The position numbers and the translations under genes were made by a program. Under the pieces are notes generated by a model. It saw only the letters and a list, made by a program, of their open reading frames with translations, was not told the DNA's origin and ran no database searches. From Anaeramoeba flamelloides (Eukaryota; Metamonada; Anaeramoebidae), in NCBI GenBank assembly GCA_027625915.1, contig JANTQA010000023.1, forward strand, positions 16,430,001 through 16,494,000: a stretch of 64,000 nucleotides of DNA, in the 5' to 3' direction. This document shows, one piece after another, positions 57,770-64,000 of this stretch (position 1 is the stretch's first letter; each line of letters opens with the position of its first letter).

Positions 57770-60700
57770 TTATGACATTTTTCAAAAAAATAATTCACTC
57801 AAGAAAACCCAAACAACCAACAAAAAAAAACCAAGTTTCCGTTTTTATTGGGTGTACAATTTTCTTTCCTTTCTTCTTTTTTTTTTTTCCCAAATATTCA
57901 CCACTGTATCCTTCTACGTTAATAAAAAAACTCCAAAATAATAAAAAAAAGATGTGTTTTCGATTAACACAATTGTTGGGCTTGGAATTTTGTCACTCCC
58001 ATACGCGTACTATAAAGCAGGACTCTTTCTTTCTTTCATTTTTTTAGTTGTTGTGTCTGTAATCTGCTATCTTACACTAATTTATATTTTGGAAGCTGCT
58101 GCACGAGCTGAAGCACTCGTCTCAATGGGAAAGTGTTCATTAAATGGGTACCACCAAAAAAACGGAAGTGAACAGATTCAAAACGAGGCATTTTTTTCAA
58201 ACGAAGAAATCGATTATTTGGAAAATCCACAATCCTACCCTCTTTCTGTTCATCAAGAAAAAAAACACGCATCCAAAAACGATCGGTACATTGGAACATC
58301 AGACGAAGGAGAAAGTGTCAACGAAATAAGCGAAATTAAGGAAATAAATGACAACGAAGAATATGAGAGCGAGGATAACCTTCAATACTCAGACTCTGAC
58401 ATGAATTTCAAAACAAACAAAATCGAAAAGAGATCATTGCTTTCGAGCAGAAAGAAGGAAAACAAAAAAGATAGCAGTGAGAAGGAAAATGGTTTCCATT
58501 TCCCAGAGGACGGGTTTGTAATCAAAGATCGAAAGTTCGAGATTAGTGACCTAAGTGGTCTCTTTTTGGGGAAACATGGGAATTGGATCTGGACCATTTG
58601 CATTACACTTGTAATTTTTGGTATGCTGTGGTCGTATTCGGCAGTATGGGGAACAACATGGTCGGCTTTGTTCCCAATAAAGTCAATAACACAAGGGGAC
58701 AATTGGTAAATTTTAAATTTTGTTTTTTTTTTTTTTCAAAAGTGTTTTTTTTTAGATGTACCACAACACCCTATCACTTGTCTCCAAACAAACAAACTTC
58801 ACTTTAAAGTCTTATATTAACATTAAAACCAAATTGCCCTAATTAAAATTTTATCTCAAAGCTTAAGAAGGAATCTTAATTAAATCATCGAAAAATATCA
58901 TTTTCTAATTGGTTTTGTAAAGATCTTTTTTTTGTTCAACTAATCATTAGTAAAACAATTTGAAAATAGAAACTTAACTTTTTACTTGATTTTCACAAGA
59001 TCTTTGGGTTTGTGAGACTAATATAGGTAAAATTTTTCGAAGTGTGAAATAAAAAAATATCTTTTATTAATTGGAAAATAACAGTAATTAAAAATTGATA
59101 TCAAAAGTTCAATAAGGAAAAGCATCATTAAATTTCTTCAAATACCATTTCTAATTGGTTTTGAAAATATCTCTGTGTATGTTTTAACAAACAATTAAAC
59201 TTTATATTTTGAACGTCAAATAAAAATTTCGAGTTATAAATTCAAAAAAATGCAAAACAATTTTTCACTATTTTACCAGTCCAACAAAAAGTAAAATACC
59301 ATTTGGAAAAAAAGAGCATGAAAACACACTTTATAATTGGAAATCTTAATAGAACCTGAAAATGAAAAAATAAGATCAATTAATAAAAGAAAAAATAAAT
59401 GAATTAAAGACAAAATAGAGGATTCAACACAAGAACAGTTTTTATAATATTTTTCTTTTGGTAAAAGCTTTTCTTTAATCGATCTATTATTAAAAATGTG
59501 ATTAAAAATTTACAGTCGGTTTCACTTTTAAGGCACAAACTTTCAACGAAATTTAAGGCACAAAAAAATCTCAAATTAAAGAACATTTTTTAGAATTTTT
59601 TTTTTCGGAAATTATTTTACTAGAATTTGAATTTTGTGCCTTAATTTGAGATTTTTTTTGTGCCTTAAATTTTCTTGAAAGTTTGTGCCTTAAAAGTGGA
59701 ACTGACTTTAATAGATTTTTGGGAAATAAAGTGAAAAGGGGTTTTTAATTGGCAACCTTAATAGAACCCAAAAATTCAAAGTAAGATTAATTAATATAAT
59801 AAAAAAAACAATTATTAAAGTGGTTAGGATAACTCAAACTCTCAACAGTTTTTTTTTATTACTATCTTTTGGTATGGATTTTCTTTGATTGATCAATTAT
59901 TATAAAAATGTGTTCAGAAAATATAATTATTTTTGAGATCTCCAAAATAGCTCACATCAAATTCCCACATAAAAAGATCAAAATTATTTGTTTATTAGAT
60001 AGAAAATAATATAATGGATTATTTTTGAAAGTTAATTTGTTTCTACTTTTAATTGATTTTAAATTTTGTTTTTATTGTTAGTAAGGTTCCCAATTAAAAA
60101 TCATATTGAACTTTTTTTTCCAAACCGGGTATTTAGATTTTTATAAATCTCGAACGCTCTTTCAAAAAATTTCAATTTCAAAGTAAACTTCACTTCAAAA
60201 TTTTTAATACGCCAAAATATCAATTTTTGAAAAAAAAAAATCCTATTCAATAAATTCCATAGAAGAAATACCAAATTAGAACCATTTACTAATTGAAATT
60301 TTAACAATTTTTTATAAATTACAATATCCCACAAAACAAAAAATAAATAATTATCAATCAAAATAAATAAATACTGTGTTAAAAATTTTGGAGATGAGCA
60401 AAATAAAAAAATGTATTGGTAAATTTGTTTAAATTCTATTAGGAATATTGATCGATCAAATGGTTAGATACCACCAACTAATTTTATTTGAATTCTTCTA
60501 TTTTAAATTAACTCAACCTTAACATAATATCAATCATTCGAAAAAAAATTCAAGATCTAATGAAACAGATTTTTAAATTCAAAAAATCAAATGAAAACAA
60601 AAAATAAAAAAATGTTTCAAAAATGATTTTCATATTTTACAAAAAATCAAAATTATTTGGAAAAATGGTAAAATGCACCTACCTCCTTACATTCAAAGTA

Positions 60701-63601
60701 ACTTTTTAAATTTAATTGATTTTTGATATATAAACTAAAATTCATTTTAATTTAACACAGTTAAAAAATTTAAAAGAATTACAATAATACAATTTCATCC
60801 AGTTTGGAATTTTTAATCGTGGTAACCTTACTGAAAAGAGATTTTTTAAGTTCAACGAGATATTGGAACTTTGAAATCGAAATATCATTGTAGCTCTATT
60901 TGTGAAAAAAAAAAAAAGAGCCTAAAGTAAATCAGAGTTGAAATCTTTAAATTTTCAATTTTTTGAAACAACATTTTTTTTAATTAAATTTTTGGTTTTA
61001 TTTAATTATCTTTTGAATCGAGAAATATGTTCTAATGAATTCAAAAATTAATCAAAGAATAAATCAATAAAACAGACCTGTGAAGATGTTTATTTTAAAC
61101 AAATCTTTTTTTTTTGAAGACCAAAAAGCAAGAAAGATCACCTTTCCAAATATATTTGTTGAAATCAAGAATGAAAAAAAAAATTCCAACAAAGTCTATT
61201 TGAGAAGATTTTATTCTTCTTTTTATTCTTAATTTGTAAGAGAACAAACAATTTATAACCTGGGATTTCTCGCCCCATTACTATTTATTATTATTTTACA
61301 AAAAAATTTTTTAACAAATTTTTTTCAAAATTCTTTTTTCAAATATTTTTCTCAAACAAAACCAAAATAAAGAATTCTGTTTCAAAAATTAAAGTAAAAA
61401 GATTGAATTATAAAAAAAAAAAAACTACAAAAATTTCACCCAAAAAACAAAGATAAATTGGTGAAAAAAATTACAATCCATTCATCTTTATTTTGGTTTT
61501 TACAAATTAGATGGAAAAATAAATTGTTTTCAAATCAAACAAATTTGTTCAATAAATATATATTTCTAAAGAAGAATTCAAAAAAAACCCGTTTTCTTGA
61601 AACTAGTTCTAGAATTAAGTGAATTAAATGAAAATATAGAATTAAAATCCATTTTGAGGATTCTTGGGAAATAAAAAGTAATTTGTTTATCAAAAATTTT
61701 CCAAACAAAATTATTTCCCTAAAAAATTAAAAATAAAACCAAATAAAGAATAAGTAATTGTTAAATGTTTATGATAAGATCGAGTAATAAATGATTTTTA
61801 TTTATTTTTTTTTGATCAATTTTTTCATTTTTTTTATTTCATTTTTTTTATTGGTATGAAATTTTATTATATTAGGAGATCTGACACTCTAGTATTTATT
61901 AAAATATTAATATATTCGGTTAAAGAAATGATTTTAATAATTCAGTTTCACATAAACTGATGTTACTCAAAATTAGTAAAATGTGTCTACTCCCTTCAAC
62001 CAAAAAAAAAATCTTTAATCAAAGCCAAACAAGAATTGAAAAATGGAAATCAAAGTAAAAATTTTAAAAACTTTTTTTTGAATTTATTTGTAAACGGTAA
62101 AATATTTGGTAACCTGAAATAAAAAAATATCATTTATTAATTTGGAAATAACAATATTCCCAAATTAAACAAAAAAATTGGGATTGGGCAAAGGACTATC
62201 CGAATTTGAGTTACAGGCGATATTGAAATACGGTGTATTAACCAATAAATACGAATTATCAAAAGAAAATCTCTGTTTAAGAAAATTCAAAATATTGTAA
62301 ATTTAAAAATTTTCTTTGAAATATAAAAACTGAATTCAAGTTGTTTTAAAGTGTGATCGGAAATTATTTTAATAAAGTACTAAAAACGGGTTTATTGGAG
62401 TTTGACATTTATTTTCTGAGACACTTTAAAACGTTTTATTTGACACTGTTTTTAAATGACTTGTAATTTTGATTATTTATTATAAAATTAAAATTAAACA
62501 AATTATATATATATATATATATAAATGGGTGTATCTAAAAATTATTCAATGATACAAGACAATACTCAATTTTTTTTTTCAATCCATTAATTTGTTTATT
62601 TTTCTATTATGTAAAAAAATAATTATATTTTTTAACCTAAAAAAAGTGAAATGGATGTGAAATTTTCTGTAAATTGTAATAAGAATTATTTAGTAATGGT
62701 ATTGATTTTTTATGCAATTGTGGTACCCATCTCATGCTTAGATTTAGTTGAGCAAAAATGGCTTCAAGTGACAATGTTTTGCGGAAGAATCATGGCGGTA
62801 TCTATCCTGATCATCTCAATTTTGGTGAACATTTTTTCTCACAATGATTATAATCATGAGCACCATAGCGAACCATTTATATCAAAACCAAGATATTTTA
62901 ATTTTAGTGGAATTTCATATATATTTTCTTCGTCAATTTTTGCTCAAATTGTTCATTACTCAACTACCATCATTGCGGAACCTGTTAAAAAGAAGCGTAA
63001 ATTAAAAAAATTATTTCGATCAACTTTCCAAACGACTTATGTTTTATATAATTTAATCGCGATAGTTTCTTCATTATATTATGGACCAACAACAAAATCA
63101 ATAATTTCTTTAAATTTTCGAGACTATACAGGCGGACAGAAAAACCCAACAGTGTTTATTTATATAATTAGATACATTGTCACTTTATTTCCTATAATCG
63201 ATATTTTATCAGTTTATCCAATTAATTCATTAACTTTGGCTACAGGACTACAATCCATGTTTAGTGCCTCGTCTTTAAGACATAAAAACAAACCGTCAAC
63301 AAGAAAAAAAATAATATATAGAATAATTACATCTTCAATTCCCATCTTACTCTCATTAATTGTAAAAAAAGTGCCCATAATTATAAGTTTCGATGGTATG
63401 TTTTGTGCAGTTTTAGCTTATTGTATACCACCATTATTAGTATTGAGCTCAAAAAAGATTTGTGAAAAGAAATTAGGATTCTCAAAAACTGTTTATACAG
63501 GCTGGCAAAGTTCAAAATATGTCGTGTATTTTTGTTTTATTTTTGGCGTGTGTTCCGCACTATCATCTTTAATTGAACCAATTATGGAAATTAAAAAATA
63601 A
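57770..63601 (+). CDS. TMEM104: TMEM104-like amino-acid transporter family (AAAP) protein, 5' incomplete
   Basis: Exons 57770-57834, 57952-58705 and 62647-63601; phases agree (A|AT, TG|T). About 590 residues are visible. The second exon begins with the AAAP signature VFSINTIVGLGILSLPYAYY (transmembrane segments 1-2), followed by YLTLIYILEAAARAEA, a roughly 100-residue acidic loop and another membrane segment. The last exon carries the remaining segments: LIFYAIVVPISCLDL, LQVTMFCGRIMAV, FAQIVHYSTTII, SLNFRDYTGG and IRYIVTLFPIIDI. The order and text (IEAMAAANA, YTLNFARC and FPVF-type motifs) match animal TMEM104, a lysosomal or Golgi-like AAAP relative of unsettled substrate. No in-frame ATG lies in the first piece and an acceptor-like CTTTCTAG precedes it, so at least one upstream exon is missing. 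The 3.9-kb intron is bridged by family order and phase. Confidence 0.82.
58832..59235 (+). repeat. R2 repeat
   Basis: AATTGCCCTAATTAAAATTT at the left end as at 3668, then the same units as 15225-15640 including CAACTAATCATTAGTAAAAC and GGAAAATAACAGTAATTAAA. It is the most complete copy. Non-coding. Confidence 0.6.
59295..60122. mobile_element. Two M2 elements, one cut by a smaller MITE
   Basis: A left part of M2 (about 59295-59510, TTTGGAAAAAAAGAGC.. TAATAGAACCTGAAAATG) ends where the element 59513-59708 starts. Immediately after it a second M2 (about 59720-60122) begins GGGTTTTTAATTGGCAACC-like and ends GGTTCCCAATTAAAAATCAT..TTTTTTTTCC. The right half of the first copy is missing. Confidence 0.6.
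59513..59708. mobile_element. Small palindromic MITE with CACTTTTAAGGCAC ends, TA-flanked
   Basis: 196 bp, mostly one inverted repeat. Left CAGTCGGTTTCACTTTTAAG followed by GCACAAACTTTC; right complement AAGTCAGTTCCACTTTTAAG followed by GCACAAACTTTC. TA lies on both sides. Motif TTAAGGCACAAAAAAA occurs again inside each arm. A relative is at 53240. Confidence 0.8.
60135..60790 (-). mobile_element. R1 dispersed element
   Basis: Hallmark ATATTGATCGATCAAATGG near 60447, inner AGAAATACCAAATTAGAACC near 60263 (as at 19150) and the right end ACACAGTTAAAAAATTTAAA near 60758. Reads opposite to the copies at 28318 and 45830. The 86-residue open frame at 60101-60361 lies in it. Confidence 0.55.
60815..62090. 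repeat. R5 repeat, longest clear copy
   Basis: Its first 580 bp match 17800-18375 and the remainder (61550-62060) matches 54770-55260, which ties the two partial copies into one unit. It includes TTTCTCGCCCCATTACTATT near 61268. No protein of recognised family. Confidence 0.6.
62503..62523. repeat. (AT)n dinucleotide run
   Basis: About ten AT units, 123 bp before the last exon of the transporter gene. Confidence 0.95.
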
Positions 63602-64000
63602 TCAATTTTTTGAATCGCAATTTTTTACATTTGATCACAAATTATTATTTATCCTTTAACGGGATTGATATTTAATTTACTTTTATTCAGCCAATCTATT
63701 TTACCCTGTAAAAAAATTAAAACATGTTTTTTGGAAATTTAATATTCTTTTTTTTTTTTGTTTTATTAATATTTTTTTTTTAACGCTATAATAAAATTGA
63801 AATCATTTTCCTTTTTTTTTTTATTTATCTTTATTACTTTAACGAGAAAAGAATTCAGTTCTTTAAAGAAATTAATTGAAATTTTCATATTAATGAAAAT
63901 ATTTGATATTTTCACCAAAAATTAAACCCAATAAAACCCATAATATATATATATATATATATATTCTCCGAAAAATACTCATTAGGGTTTAAAAACAAAA
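63602..64000. other. 3' flank of the transporter gene
   Basis: A/T-rich sequence with poly-T runs; AATAAAACC near 63931 could serve as a polyadenylation signal. An (AT)n run lies at 63943-63963. No gene was seen. Confidence 0.6.

Larger units (their letters stand above)
58706..62646 (+). other. Giant intron (3.9 kb) of the TMEM104-like gene
   Basis: Donor GTAAATTTT, acceptor AAAAAAAG before TGAAATGG. Using the nearer acceptor at 58756 would create a stop at once, which is why the far one is preferred. It contains R2, two M2 copies with a smaller element between them, R1, R5 and an (AT)n run. No coding sequence was seen inside. Confidence 0.78.

Noticed and set aside
58756-58806. Nearby acceptor giving a short end to the transporter
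   Set aside because: Joining here yields an immediate TGA and would cut the protein after one third of its membrane segments; the acceptor at 62646 restores the TMEM104 order.

Overview
The window comes from a very AT-rich, intron-bearing nuclear genome of a free-living protist. The evidence is: GT-AG introns, standard stop codons, poly-Gln, poly-Asn and poly-Asp tracts in proteins, long poly-A and poly-T runs, and a repertoire of eukaryotic genes (importin alpha, an NCoR-like corepressor with deacetylase-activating and SANT domains, a TKL-type kinase with an EDR1 domain, a TMEM104-like transporter, an eEF1B-gamma-like GST). An amoebozoan or an Anaeramoeba-like lineage would fit, but the sequence alone does not settle it.

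Only five genes are supported, yet four of them cover most of the window because they carry giant introns. From left to right: a two-exon GST-domain protein (3967-4721, minus); an NCoR/SMRT-like corepressor in four exons (8324-17268, minus); importin alpha in eight exons (20345-32623, minus); a Kelch-EDR1-kinase fusion in five exons (37076-51547, minus); and a TMEM104-like amino-acid-transporter-family protein in at least three exons (57770-63601, plus, first exon not found). I rebuilt these from separate open stretches by following conserved family order, splice sites and phase; every junction keeps frame. Total coding sequence is about 11 kb of 64 kb.

Introns come in two sizes: short (about 90-195 bp) and giant (2.3-5.7 kb). 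The giant introns and the intergenic gaps are filled with the same dispersed repeats. These include several families of short terminal-inverted-repeat elements without transposase (two near-perfect palindromes flanked by TTAA, a TA-flanked family with CAGTCAAAGGGG ends, a family with 90-bp inverted repeats, and others), chains of linked hairpins joined by CCGTTAGG, and two decayed 3' fragments of a non-LTR retrotransposon (LINE). One short, unusually GC-rich patch next to a long poly-T run lies inside the importin intron and is unexplained.

The most noteworthy protein is the predicted 1334-residue fusion: a six-motif Kelch propeller, a transglutaminase-like EDR1 domain that keeps a Cys-His-Asp trio, a long Lys/Asp/Ser-rich spacer, and a kinase with HGD in place of HRD. 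No tRNA, rRNA, CRISPR, virus-like element or transposase gene was seen.
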